In this document: piece by piece, positions 32,587-39,890 of the stretch
How positions within the stretch are numbered: position 1 is the stretch's first letter
Layout of the letters: every line of letters begins with the position of its first letter
Assembly (NCBI RefSeq): GCF_001476905.1
Contig: NZ_LDTE01000042.1
Location: 1 to 39,890, forward strand
Length of the DNA stretch: 39,890 nucleotides
Reading direction: 5' to 3'
From: Sphingomonas sanguinis
GTDB taxonomy: Bacteria; Pseudomonadota; Alphaproteobacteria; Sphingomonadales; Sphingomonadaceae
Position numbers and translations under genes: made by a program
The notes under the pieces: generated by a model
What the model was told of the DNA's origin: nothing
The model's input: only the letters and a program-made list of their open reading frames with translations
Databases searched by the model: none

Positions 32587-34797
32587 ATGCCTCGCGCGTC
32601 GTCTTCCCGGTCCACCCGGCCCCGCTCCTCCAAGCCCCGCTCTCCCTGGCGGCGCCGGATCGTCGTAACCCTGCAGATCCTGATCGGCCTGGCCGTGCTG
32701 GCGGTCGGCGCGCTGGCCATAGCGGTCTTCGTCGCCAAGTCGCAGCTGCCGAGCTTCGAGGAGCTGAAATCTTCGCCCAACGGGCAGATGATTCGCGTCC
32801 ATGCCGCCGACGGATCGGTGATCGTCTCGCTCGGGCCGAGCTATGGCCAGTGGCTGTCCTATGACCAGATCCCGATCGTCATGCGCGACGCGACGATCGC
32901 GGTCGAGGATCGCCGTTTCCGCGAGCATCCCGGCGTCGACCCGATCGGCATCGCCCGTTCGGTGCAGGTCCGCCTGGAAAAGGGCCGGTGGAAGCAGGGC
33001 GGCTCGACCATCACCCAGCAGATCACGCGCACCATCTTCCTGAACAACCAGAAGAAGTTCGGCCGCAAGTTCCGCGAGGCGATCCTGGCGCTGGCGATGG
33101 AGCTGAAATTCTCGAAGAACCAGATTCTCGAGCTCTATCTGAACAAGGTCTATTATGGCGGCGGCGCCTACGGCATCGACGCGGCGAGCCGGAAGTTCTT
33201 CGGCCACGGTGCCGAGCATCTGAGCCTCTCCGAGGCGGCGGTGATCGCGGGGCTGGTCAAGGCTCCGTCCAACTATTCGCCGACCGCCGATGCCGAGGCC
33301 GCCGTGGGCCGCGCGGGCGTGGTCATCGAGCAGATGGAGCGTAACGGCTTCATCACCGCCACACAGGCCGCCGATGCCAATCCCCAGGCGCTGAAGCTCG
33401 CGCCCGAGCCCAAGCAGAATTCGGTCCGTTACTTCACCGACTGGGCGCTGCCGCAGCTCGACCTGCTGATCGACGAGCAGAGCGCGCCGCTCGACGTGTG
33501 GACCACGCTCGACCTCAATATGCAGCGCGCCGCCGATTCGGCGATTCGCGCCGACGCCCCGCCGGGGACGCAGGGGGCGCTGGTCAGCCTGGACCGCGAC
33601 GGCGCGGTACGCGCGATGGTGGGCGGGCTGGATTACGTCTCCACCAACTATAACCGCGCGACGACGGCGGTCCGCCAGCCGGGCTCGGCGTTCAAGCTGT
33701 TCGTCTATCTCGCCGCGCTGGAGGCGGGGCACAAGCCCGAGGACCAGGTGGTCGACGAGCCGGTCACCATCGACGGCTGGAGCCCGCGCAACGATTCGCG
33801 GCGCAATTCGGGCAATGTCAGCTTGCGCACCGCCTTTGCCTATTCGCTGAACACGGTGGCGGCGAAGCTGGGCCAGGAAGTGGGCTTCCAGACGGTCGCC
33901 GACATGGCGCGCCGCTTCGGCATCACCACGCCGGTCAACACTCACCCCTCGATGGTGCTGGGCACGTCAGAGGTGCATGTCATCGACATGGTCAGCGCCT
34001 TTGCCAGCATCGCCAACAAGGGCGTGAAGGTGACCCCCTATGGCATCACCAAGGTGACCGCCAACGGCCAGACCATCTACACCCATGAAGTGGATCGCAG
34101 CCGGGTGCTGGTGGCCCCTTATGTCGCCGCGCAGATGACCGACCTGCTACAGACCGCGGTCAATACCGGCACCGGCCGCGCCGCGCAGATCGGACGGCCG
34201 GTCGCAGGCAAGACCGGCACGACGACCAGTTCCAAGGATGGCTGGTTCCTGGGCTTCTCCAGCGGGATCACCACCGGCGTCTGGATGGGCCGCGACAATG
34301 GCAAGCCGGTCGCCGGGCTGCATGGCGGCACCGCGCCCGCCAAGGCCTTTGCCGACTATATGAGGGTCGCCGTCGCCAACCGTCCGATCGAGCAGTTCGA
34401 GACCCAGGTCACCCTGCCCGAATGGCAGCTGGAGCCGGATGAGGAGAGCTATTTCGGCGAGCCCGACAATGGCGTCGCGGCGGTCGATGCCGATGGCAAT
34501 CCGCTGCCCTCCCCCACGGCGATTGCGCCCGAGGATGGCAGCGAGGCGGTCGAAATCCCGACTCGCCGCGAACCCGGTGGGCCCGCCCCGATCCAGCAGC
34601 CGGGTGGTGCCGGTCAGCCGCAACCGGCGCCCGTCCCGCCCGCCGCACCGCAACAGCGGCTGGACCAGGCGTGGATCGACCGGGTGACCGGGCGCGGCAC
34701 CGGCGCGGCTCCGCGCGAGGGGCGGTCGAACACCCCGCCGCGCGGCCTACCCCGTGACCGCCAGGGCGAGCGTCAGGACGACCGCCCGAACCAGTGA
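32587..34797 (+). CDS. Class A penicillin-binding protein (PBP1A family)
   Basis: This bifunctional peptidoglycan synthase of 736 residues has a basic cytoplasmic tail (1-24), one membrane anchor (about 25-50), a GT51 glycosyltransferase domain with catalytic E107 in AVEDRRFREHPGVDP and QGGSTITQQITRTIFL, and a transpeptidase domain with S367-x-x-K370 (PGSAFKLFVY), SLN (420-422) and KTG (542-544). The C-terminal 110 residues are Pro/Gln/Arg-rich and probably disordered. It lacks the long OB insertion of E. coli PBP1a. The stop lies inside the 3' end of the convergent metalloprotease gene (25-base overlap). Confidence 0.95.
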   Translation: MPRASSSRSTRPRSSKPRSPWRRRIVVTLQILIGLAVLAVGALAIAVFVAKSQLPSFEELKSSPNGQMIRVHAADGSVIVSLGPSYGQWLSYDQIPIVMRDATIAVEDRRFREHPGVDPIGIARSVQVRLEKGRWKQGGSTITQQITRTIFLNNQKKFGRKFREAILALAMELKFSKNQILELYLNKVYYGGGAYGIDAASRKFFGHGAEHLSLSEAAVIAGLVKAPSNYSPTADAEAAVGRAGVVIEQMERNGFITATQAADANPQALKLAPEPKQNSVRYFTDWALPQLDLLIDEQSAPLDVWTTLDLNMQRAADSAIRADAPPGTQGALVSLDRDGAVRAMVGGLDYVSTNYNRATTAVRQPGSAFKLFVYLAALEAGHKPEDQVVDEPVTIDGWSPRNDSRRNSGNVSLRTAFAYSLNTVAAKLGQEVGFQTVADMARRFGITTPVNTHPSMVLGTSEVHVIDMVSAFASIANKGVKVTPYGITKVTANGQTIYTHEVDRSRVLVAPYVAAQMTDLLQTAVNTGTGRAAQIGRPVAGKTGTTTSSKDGWFLGFSSGITTGVWMGRDNGKPVAGLHGGTAPAKAFADYMRVAVANRPIEQFETQVTLPEWQLEPDEESYFGEPDNGVAAVDADGNPLPSPTAIAPEDGSEAVEIPTRREPGGPAPIQQPGGAGQPQPAPVPPAAPQQRLDQAWIDRVTGRGTGAAPREGRSNTPPRGLPRDRQGERQDDRPNQ

Positions 34798-35441
34798 AGC
34801 TGCGCGCCATGCTGCCGCAGCCAGGCGGTGGCGGGCGCGGGGTCCTCGCCCAGCAGCGTCGCGACGAGCGCGTGAAAGGCCGGGGCGTGGTTCATATGAA
34901 CACGGTGCGCCACCTCATGCGCCACTGTCGCGCGGCGAACAAAGTCGGGCGCCAGGATCAGCCGCCAACTGTACCGGATCGCGCCGGTCGAGGCACAGCT
35001 GCCCCAGCGCGCCTTGGGATCGGCGACACTGACCTTCGACACCAGCACCCCGGCCGCCCGCGCGACTTCTGCCGTCTCGCGCGCCAGGATCTCCAGCGCT
35101 TGGCGTTTGAGCCAAGCCTCGACCCGGCGGCCCAGCGTCTCCAGCGGGCCCGAGGCGATCAGCCTATCGCCCTCGCGCTGGATCACCCGTGCGCGCCCCT
35201 CGACCCATTCGAGGAACAGCGTCACGTCGCCAAAGGGAATCTCGCAGCCCGGCACGAACGGCCGGGGTCGCGGCAGGCGCGTGCGCTGCTCGGCGATCCA
35301 CTCCTTCTTGTCCTCGGCCCAGGCGAGCGCCTTTTTCAGCCCGGCGCGCTTGGGCACCACCAGCCGCGCGGTGCCGGTGGCGGGGTCGATGCTGAGGCGG
35401 ATGGTCTTGGCGGTCGGATGACGGACGACTTCGTCGATCAC
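34773..35441 (-). CDS. YgjP-like (DUF45) zinc metalloprotease-fold protein
   Basis: This 222-residue protein has the DUF45/YgjP pattern: KTIRLSIDPATGTARLVVPK at the N-terminus, a central CEIPFGDVTLFLEW strand region, RWGSCASTGAIRYSWRLILAP, then a gluzincin-like zinc site H175-E-V-A-H179 with a third ligand, probably H185, in HRVHMNHAPAFH. It is predicted to be a cytoplasmic peptidase-like protein of unknown substrate. A GTG start is chosen as it overlaps the YcgN stop in GTGA; a longer frame upstream is antisense noise. It is the last gene of a three-gene operon and overlaps the PBP gene by 25 bases tail to tail. Confidence 0.9.
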   Translation of the reverse strand: MIDEVVRHPTAKTIRLSIDPATGTARLVVPKRAGLKKALAWAEDKKEWIAEQRTRLPRPRPFVPGCEIPFGDVTLFLEWVEGRARVIQREGDRLIASGPLETLGRRVEAWLKRQALEILARETAEVARAAGVLVSKVSVADPKARWGSCASTGAIRYSWRLILAPDFVRRATVAHEVAHRVHMNHAPAFHALVATLLGEDPAPATAWLRQHGAQLHWFGRSS

Positions 35442-35866
35442 AATTCTCGGTCCACGATATGGTTTTCGAAATCGCCTGCATCGTCCTCGCTGATCGTCCA
35501 GCCGCGGACCGACTGTCCGGCGCGGTGGACGGCCTCGCGGTCGCCGCAGACGAGGTAGTGCCAGTCGGGCAGTGGCTCGTTCGCCGCCCGCAGGCGATAG
35601 GCACAGGTGGTGGGCAGCCAGTCGATCGACCGGACATTGCCCATGGTCAGCCGCACGCACTCGCTGACATAGGCGCGGCGATGGCGATAATTGGAGCATT
35701 GCCCGCTGCGCCGGTCGAGCAGGCGGCAGGCGACGTTCGTCGGCACCAGTTCGCCGGTTTCCTCATCCTCCAGCTTGTGGATGCAGCATTTGCCGCAGCC
35801 GTCGCACAGCGCCTCCCACTGGGCGCGGTCGAGGCTTTCGATCGGCTTTTCCCAGAAACGCTCCAT
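35438..35866 (-). CDS. YcgN family cysteine-cluster protein (UPF0260)
   Basis: This 142-residue protein has the YcgN/YkgJ pattern: MERFWEKPIESLDRAQWEAL, the cluster CDGCGKCCIHK (C21, C24, C27, C28), NVACRLLDRRSGQCSNY, and the SECVRL and TCAYRL cysteines. It probably binds zinc or an iron-sulfur cluster, and the function is unknown. The ATG at 35866 shares one base with the SCO1 stop (TGATG) and is preferred to a GTG at 35878. Located between SCO1 and the YgjP-like gene in an overlapping operon. Confidence 0.93.
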   Translation of the reverse strand: MERFWEKPIESLDRAQWEALCDGCGKCCIHKLEDEETGELVPTNVACRLLDRRSGQCSNYRHRRAYVSECVRLTMGNVRSIDWLPTTCAYRLRAANEPLPDWHYLVCGDREAVHRAGQSVRGWTISEDDAGDFENHIVDREL

Positions 35867-36456
35867 CAGCGGACCCACTGGTCCAACGTGCGGGCAACCG
35901 ACTCGGGGCCCTCATCGGCGGGCACCAGCGCCAGCGGCTTGTTGTCCGGGTCCATCAGGTAGACCTGGCGGCTATGGTTGACCAGGTACCCGCCGCCCGG
36001 CGACGGATCGCCCTTGGCCGACCACACGGCATAGGCCTTTTTCACCGCGTCGATCTGCGCGGGCGTGCCGGTCAGCCCGACGACGCGGCGGTCGAAGGCG
36101 GCGGCGAAGCGACCGACGACCGGTGCGGTGTCGCGTTCGGGGTCGACGCTAATGAACATCGGCACGATCTTGGCCGCCTTGGCGGGCGCACTCTTGTCGA
36201 GGATTTTCAGGCCGCCCGCGATCGCCTGCATGTCGGTGGGGCAGACATCGGGGCAGAAGGTATAGCCGAAATACATGACCCGATACCGGCCCGCAAAGTC
36301 GCGGTCGGTGACGCTCCGCCCCTTGCCATCGGTCAGCCGGAACGGCCCGCCGATCTTCGCGCCTGCCAGCGGCGCTTCCGCCTCGGGCTGGGTCGGGCCG
36401 CAACCGGCGAGCATCAGGCCCAGCGGGGCCAGGAAGGACAGGAGCAATCGGGTCAT
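35866..36456 (-). CDS. SCO1/SenC family copper-binding lipoprotein
   Basis: SCO proteins deliver copper or act as thiol oxidoreductases for the CuA site of cytochrome c oxidase, facing the periplasm. The 196-residue protein has a lipoprotein signal (MTRLLLSFLAPLGLMLAGC, lipid-modified C19) and a thioredoxin fold with the copper ligands C68 and C72 in FCPDVCP and H161 in VNHSRQVYLMDP. The FISVDPERDT segment is also diagnostic. The ATG at 36456 is chosen for the signal peptide. It heads the operon with YcgN and the YgjP-like protein and is divergent from the ankyrin gene (69 bases apart). No cytochrome oxidase genes are nearby. Confidence 0.94.
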   Translation of the reverse strand: MTRLLLSFLAPLGLMLAGCGPTQPEAEAPLAGAKIGGPFRLTDGKGRSVTDRDFAGRYRVMYFGYTFCPDVCPTDMQAIAGGLKILDKSAPAKAAKIVPMFISVDPERDTAPVVGRFAAAFDRRVVGLTGTPAQIDAVKKAYAVWSAKGDPSPGGGYLVNHSRQVYLMDPDNKPLALVPADEGPESVARTLDQWVR

Positions 36457-36525
36457 GACGCCGACAGCCTTGCTGTGATAAATCGCGCGTTGCAAGCCAT
36501 GGTCCCCCATTCAGGAATGCCCTTC

Positions 36526-37140
36526 ATGACCTTTCGCCCCCTGTTCACCGCAGCGCTTCTGGCCTCCGCGCTGACCAGCGCGGTCGCCACCCCGGCGCTC
36601 GCCCAGATGATGCAGTCGGAAAGCTATAAATTTCTGCAAGCGGTGCGCGAGGCCAAGGGCAATGACGTGACCAACATGCTGGACAAGCCCGGCGCCAACA
36701 TCATCAACACCCGCGACGTCAGCACCGGCGAAGGCGCGCTGCACATCGTCATCAAGCGCGGCGACGAAACCTATCTGCGCTTCCTGCTGCAAAAGGGGGC
36801 CGATCCCAACCTGCGCGACGGGCGCGGCAACACGCCGCTGCTGCTGGCGGTGGCGGGCGGCCAGCCCGAGATGATCCGCATCCTGACCGCCGCCAAGGCC
36901 AATCCGAACCTCGGCAATTCCAGCGGCGAGACCCCGCTGATTCGCGCCGTGCAACGCCACGAGATCGGCATGGTCCGCGACCTGATGACCGCCGGCGCCG
37001 ATCCCGACCAGCCCGACAATATCGCAGGCCTCACCGCCCGCGACTATGCCCAGCAGGATGCGCGCAACACAGCCATCGCCAAGCTGTTCGCCGATACACC
37101 GAAAAAAACCCGCGCGGCCGTGGCGGGTCCGAAATTCTGA
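36526..37140 (+). CDS. Secreted ankyrin-repeat protein
   Basis: This 204-residue protein has a Sec signal peptide (MTFRPLFTAALLASALTSAV, likely cleaved after ALA at residue 26) and about four ankyrin repeats between 33 and 195. Clear ones are GEGALHIVIKRGDETYLRFL with GADPNLRD, GNTPLLLAVAGGQPEMIRIL, GETPLIRAVQRHEIGMVRDL with AGADPDQP, and a last, weaker one (GLTARDYAQQDAR). The binding partner in the periplasm is unknown. The start is uncertain: ATGs at 36499 and 36517 are also in frame, but 36526 has AGGA 9 bases upstream and gives the best signal peptide. Confidence 0.88.
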   Translation: MTFRPLFTAALLASALTSAVATPALAQMMQSESYKFLQAVREAKGNDVTNMLDKPGANIINTRDVSTGEGALHIVIKRGDETYLRFLLQKGADPNLRDGRGNTPLLLAVAGGQPEMIRILTAAKANPNLGNSSGETPLIRAVQRHEIGMVRDLMTAGADPDQPDNIAGLTARDYAQQDARNTAIAKLFADTPKKTRAAVAGPKF

Positions 37141-37148
37141 GATTCTTC

Positions 37149-37171
37149 TCTCCTCCCCACGGGGGAGGAGA
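37149..37171. terminator. Bidirectional terminator hairpin
   Basis: A 10-bp perfect stem (TCTCCTCCCC, loop ACG, GGGGAGGAGA) lies between the stop codons of the convergent ankyrin and DUF1489 genes. There is no T-tract, but the placement fits a shared transcription end. It also belongs to the same family of short GC-rich palindromes seen elsewhere in the window. Confidence 0.6.
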
Positions 37172-37174
37172 AAG

Positions 37175-37579
37175 CTAGATCAGCCCCAGTTCCACGAGCT
37201 TGCCGACCAGCACCGGCGGCATCGTCTCGATCCCCGTTGCCGCGCCGCTCAGGTCGGGCGGCGCGTCCGCCGCCTCCAGATAGCGCCAGCCCTGGTGCGC
37301 CCGGCGCGGCAGGGCCTGGACCAGCACCAGTGCGGGATCGATATGGATCGCGCAGCGCCCGCCCTCGGCCTCGCCGAACGACAGGATCGGCGAGCGCGCG
37401 ACCAGCTGGTGCTTCAATATCCAGAAGAGCGATCCCTGCCCCGCCACTTTCTCATGCCGCTTGGGCAGATAGCGCGTGGTCAGGAAGACCGGCCCCTCCT
37501 GCGCCCGAATCTTCAGCCGTTCCGCGAGATGATCGATGCTGGCCGCCCCGAACGCGACCTTGGTCAGATGAAGCGCCAT
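37175..37579 (-). CDS. DUF1489 family protein
   Basis: This 134-residue protein fits DUF1489, a family widespread in alphaproteobacteria with no known function. It begins MALHLTKVAFGAASIDHLAE and has the signatures FLTTRYLPKRHEKVAGQGSL, FWILKHQLVARSPILSF, CAIHIDPALVLVQALPRR, AHQGWRYLEAADAPPDL, in that order. The family length and N-terminus support the ATG at 37579 rather than the longer frame reaching 37693. No signal peptide or membrane segment is visible. It is convergent with the ankyrin gene. Confidence 0.87.
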   Translation of the reverse strand: MALHLTKVAFGAASIDHLAERLKIRAQEGPVFLTTRYLPKRHEKVAGQGSLFWILKHQLVARSPILSFGEAEGGRCAIHIDPALVLVQALPRRAHQGWRYLEAADAPPDLSGAATGIETMPPVLVGKLVELGLI

Positions 37580-37629
37580 GTCGCCGCCCATGTGGGGGTA
37601 GAGCCCTGGGATCGCTAGAGTTACCCCGT

Positions 37630-37654
37630 GGAATGGCTGAGCCATTCCGTTTTT
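37630..37654 (+). terminator. Hairpin plus T-tract upstream of the siderophore receptor gene
   Basis: GGAATGGC, loop TGA, GCCATTCC (37630-37648) is followed by G and five T residues, the form of an intrinsic terminator on the plus strand. The nearest plus-strand gene upstream is the ankyrin gene, beyond the whole DUF1489 gene, so this may guard the receptor gene from read-through, or be part of a leader if transcription of the receptor starts further upstream. Confidence 0.6.
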
Positions 37655-37680
37655 GATTTCGATACTGACTTGCAATAACA
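37653..37680 (+). promoter_or_regulatory. Candidate promoter of the TonB-dependent receptor gene
   Basis: TTGATT (37653-37658) is followed after 16 bases by ATAACA (37675-37680). The AT-rich segment TTGCAATAACATCAATTCGC that overlaps the -10 loosely resembles a Fur site, as expected for a siderophore receptor, but its symmetry is imperfect. AAGGGAG lies 7-8 bases before the ATG at 37720. Confidence 0.4.
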
Positions 37681-37719
37681 TCAATTCGCTCATAGGGGCG
37701 CCTCAAAGGGAGCCGTTTC

Positions 37720-39861
37720 ATGACGCTATTGATTTCCTTGGTGGCGAACGCCGCCGCCGTGACCGCACCGTCGACCACCCCGACCGTCGATCCGCAGCAA
37801 GCCGCGCGTGACGAGATCATCGTCATCGGCCAGCGGACCGAGGGCAAGGACGACTATACGATCGATGGACAGACGACCGCGACGCGCATCCCGCTGACCC
37901 TGCGCGAGACGCCGCAGTCGGTCAGCATCGTCACCCGGCAGCAGATCACCGATTTCCAGCTGAACGACGTCAACCAGCTGCTGACGACGGTGCCGGGCAT
38001 CAACGTCCAGGCGAACGAGACCGACCGCGTCTATTATTCGGCGCGCGGCTTCGACATCCAGACCTTCCAGATCGACGGCATCGGCGTGCCTTTCGCCTTC
38101 GGCATCCAGACCGGATCGATCGACACCGCCATCTATGACCATATCGAGGTGGTGCGCGGCGCGCCGGGCCTGTTGTCGCCGACCGGCAACCCGTCCGCCG
38201 TCATCAACTTCGTCCGCAAGCGCCCGACCAAGGATTTGCAGGCGACGGCCAGCGTCCAGTACGGCTCGTTCAACAGCCTGCGCCTGGATGCGGATGTCAG
38301 CACGCCGCTGACCAAGGACGGCCATGTCCGTGCGCGTGTCGTCGGCGTATTGTCGGACGCCGACAGCTATCTCGATCGCTACAGCTTGCGCCGCTGGACC
38401 GGGTACGGCGTGGTCGAGGCGGACCTCGGCCCCGACACCGTGCTGAGCGGCGGTTACGGGCATCAGGATCACCAGAGCCATGGCGCGATGTGGGGTGCCC
38501 TACCACTCACCTATACCGACGGCACCCGCATCGACATGCCGCGATCGACCAATGTCGCGCCCGAATGGGCGGGCTGGAACGTGATCGACCGGCAGATTTT
38601 CGGCGACCTGACGCATCACTTCGCCGGGGACTGGGTCGCGCGGATCAGCGCGGTGCGCCGCGCGACCAGCGAGGCGGACGAGCTATTCTACGTCTATGGC
38701 AATCCGGTGCGCGGCGCCCCAAACGGCATCGCTCCGGACCCGAACGATCCCAACGAGCTTCTGGGCATCAGGAGCTATCCCGGCGCCTTCCGCGCGCAGA
38801 CCCGGAACCTGACCATGGAGGCCTATGCCACCGGTCCCTTCACGCTGTTCGGGCGCGAGCATCAGCTGATGTTCGGCATCAACCGCAGCGCGCAGGACTA
38901 TAAGCAGGGTTCGTCCTACGATTATTCGCAGGTCAACCTGTTGCTGCCCTTCCCCGACCTGTTCCAGGGGACCTTCCCCAAGGTCAATTTCCCGACAACC
39001 TTCTCGACAGACTATGCATCGAGCCAGAACACCCAGACCCGGCGCGAGACCGCCTATGGCCTGGTCCGCTTCAGCCTGGCCGATCCGTTGAAGCTGATGC
39101 TGGGCGGCAACGTCACCCATGCGCGCAGCAAAGGCTTTTCCTACGACGTCGACACCAATTACGATACGACGCGCTTCTCGCCCTTCGCCGGGGTCACCTA
39201 TGACCTGAGCCCGTCGCTCAGCGCCTATGCCAGCTATACGACGATCTTCAATCCGCAGGACGCGATCGGCGAGGACGGCCGTATTCTGGCCCCGGTCAGC
39301 GGCAAGAATATCGAGGCCGGGATCAAGGGCGACTGGTTCGGCGGGCGACTGAACGCCAGCGCGGCGATCTTTCGCGTCCACCAGAACAACACCGCCGAGA
39401 GCATCGGCTTCGTCAACGGCCGCTTCGTCTCGCGCGGGGTGAACGCCAAGTCGGAGGGCATCGAACTGGAAGTCGGCGGACGTCTGGCCCAGGGTGTACA
39501 GGTCACCGGCGGCTATACGCTGATGCGGGTCGAGGACCAGAATGGCGACCCCGCCCGCCTGTTCGTGCCGCGCAACACCGGGCGCCTGAACATCGTCTAT
39601 TCGCCGCCCGCGCTGCCTGAACTCAAAGTGGGTGCATCGGCCCAGTATCAGAGCGTGATCTATACCCAGACCCGCTCGGTCCGGCAGGACGGCTATGCGC
39701 TGGTTGACCTGATGGCGAAGTACGACATCACCCCGCGCATCGCGCTGTCGGCGAACCTGCGCAACCTGACCAACGCGAAGTATCTGACGGCGCTGACCTT
39801 CGACGGCGGCTATTACGGCGCACCGCGCTCGATCCTGGGAACGGTGACGGTCCGGTATTGA
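37720..39861 (+). CDS. TonB-dependent siderophore receptor
   Basis: This 713-residue outer-membrane protein is an FhuE/FoxA-type receptor importing ferric siderophores with TonB energy. It has a possible TonB box (DEIIVIGQR, about 31-39), a plug domain (about 50-165) with RETPQSVSIVTRQQITDFQL, LLTTVPGINVQANETD, YYSARGFDIQTFQIDGIGVP and HIEVVRGAPGLLSPTGNPSA, then a 22-strand-type barrel ending in GTVTVRY with a C-terminal aromatic. The signal peptide MTLLISLVANAAAVTA is short and has no Lys or Arg before the hydrophobic stretch, which is unusual. The start has a good ribosome site and no earlier in-frame start is apparent. Which siderophore it imports is unknown. Confidence 0.93.
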   Translation: MTLLISLVANAAAVTAPSTTPTVDPQQAARDEIIVIGQRTEGKDDYTIDGQTTATRIPLTLRETPQSVSIVTRQQITDFQLNDVNQLLTTVPGINVQANETDRVYYSARGFDIQTFQIDGIGVPFAFGIQTGSIDTAIYDHIEVVRGAPGLLSPTGNPSAVINFVRKRPTKDLQATASVQYGSFNSLRLDADVSTPLTKDGHVRARVVGVLSDADSYLDRYSLRRWTGYGVVEADLGPDTVLSGGYGHQDHQSHGAMWGALPLTYTDGTRIDMPRSTNVAPEWAGWNVIDRQIFGDLTHHFAGDWVARISAVRRATSEADELFYVYGNPVRGAPNGIAPDPNDPNELLGIRSYPGAFRAQTRNLTMEAYATGPFTLFGREHQLMFGINRSAQDYKQGSSYDYSQVNLLLPFPDLFQGTFPKVNFPTTFSTDYASSQNTQTRRETAYGLVRFSLADPLKLMLGGNVTHARSKGFSYDVDTNYDTTRFSPFAGVTYDLSPSLSAYASYTTIFNPQDAIGEDGRILAPVSGKNIEAGIKGDWFGGRLNASAAIFRVHQNNTAESIGFVNGRFVSRGVNAKSEGIELEVGGRLAQGVQVTGGYTLMRVEDQNGDPARLFVPRNTGRLNIVYSPPALPELKVGASAQYQSVIYTQTRSVRQDGYALVDLMAKYDITPRIALSANLRNLTNAKYLTALTFDGGYYGAPRSILGTVTVRY

Positions 39862-39870
39862 GGTGACATT

Positions 39871-39890
39871 AGCCCCTCCCCTTCAGGGGA
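39871..39890. repeat. Window-end copy of a GC-rich palindromic repeat, inverted
   Basis: The last 20 bases are the exact reverse complement of bases 1-20 and contain the hairpin TCCCC/GGGGA seen there. The element sits 9 bases after the receptor stop codon and may end its transcript. Confidence 0.6.

Noticed and set aside
1..39890. Defence, phage, biosynthetic or CRISPR system
   Set aside because: All genes fit core metabolism, envelope or signalling families; no CRISPR repeats, nuclease-helicase modules, NRPS/PKS or phage genes are visible.

Overview
The window reads as chromosomal DNA of a sphingomonad-like alphaproteobacterium (Sphingomonas or a close relative). This is an inference from high GC, many GTG/TTG starts and ATGA/GTGA overlaps, a RibB protein fused to a cysteine-free GTP cyclohydrolase-like domain, COQ9, an HWE-type histidine kinase, a class I PHA synthase with a phasin, an EcfG-like promoter and GC-rich palindromic intergenic repeats. 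Coding density is very high and no gene-free stretch exceeds 300 bases. No prophage, integron, transposase or CRISPR array is visible.

Layout. 31-4377 (minus): pheS-pheT and an aldose-1-epimerase-like gene, all overlapping. 4613-5755: a seven-helix membrane GGDEF protein. 5831-7042 (minus): an AlaC-type aminotransferase, divergent from the PHA genes phaC and a phasin (7164-9870), which are separated by a perfect 20-bp inverted repeat. 10087-14521: a tightly overlapping riboflavin operon (small membrane protein, ribD, ribE, ribB-ribX fusion, ribH, GNAT, small membrane protein). 14649-15743 (minus): an old yellow enzyme. 15808-17451: an EamA transporter and COQ9. 17544-19671: feoA-feoB behind a Fur-like box. 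19692-20288: ssb. 20318-22331: an HWE kinase convergent with a single-domain response regulator whose upstream region carries an EcfG (general stress sigma factor) type promoter. 22398-26242: metX-metW divergent from hisC and a prephenate dehydrogenase gene.

26342-29247 (minus): ftsE-ftsX-DUF218-plsC, all translationally coupled, with a zinc-ribbon membrane protein gene divergent from ftsE. 30179-31549 (minus): a MATE exporter. 31664-31750: tRNA-Leu(GAG). 31812-32402 (minus): a tandem-PilZ protein, divergent from a class A penicillin-binding protein (32587-34797). 34773-36456 (minus): a SCO1-YcgN-metalloprotease operon, divergent from a secreted ankyrin protein. 37175-37579 (minus): a DUF1489 protein. 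37720-39861: a TonB-dependent siderophore receptor.

Most of the window is core metabolism and envelope biology. The points most worth following are: the EcfG-type promoter on the response regulator beside an HWE kinase; a phasin with an Ala/Pro/Lys-rich N-terminal half and a well-placed internal start; the duplicated 20-bp element in front of that phasin; the dead cyclohydrolase half of RibBX; and the exact inverted 20-bp repeat at the two ends of the window, which suggests that the window (or contig) is bounded by copies of a dispersed repeat.
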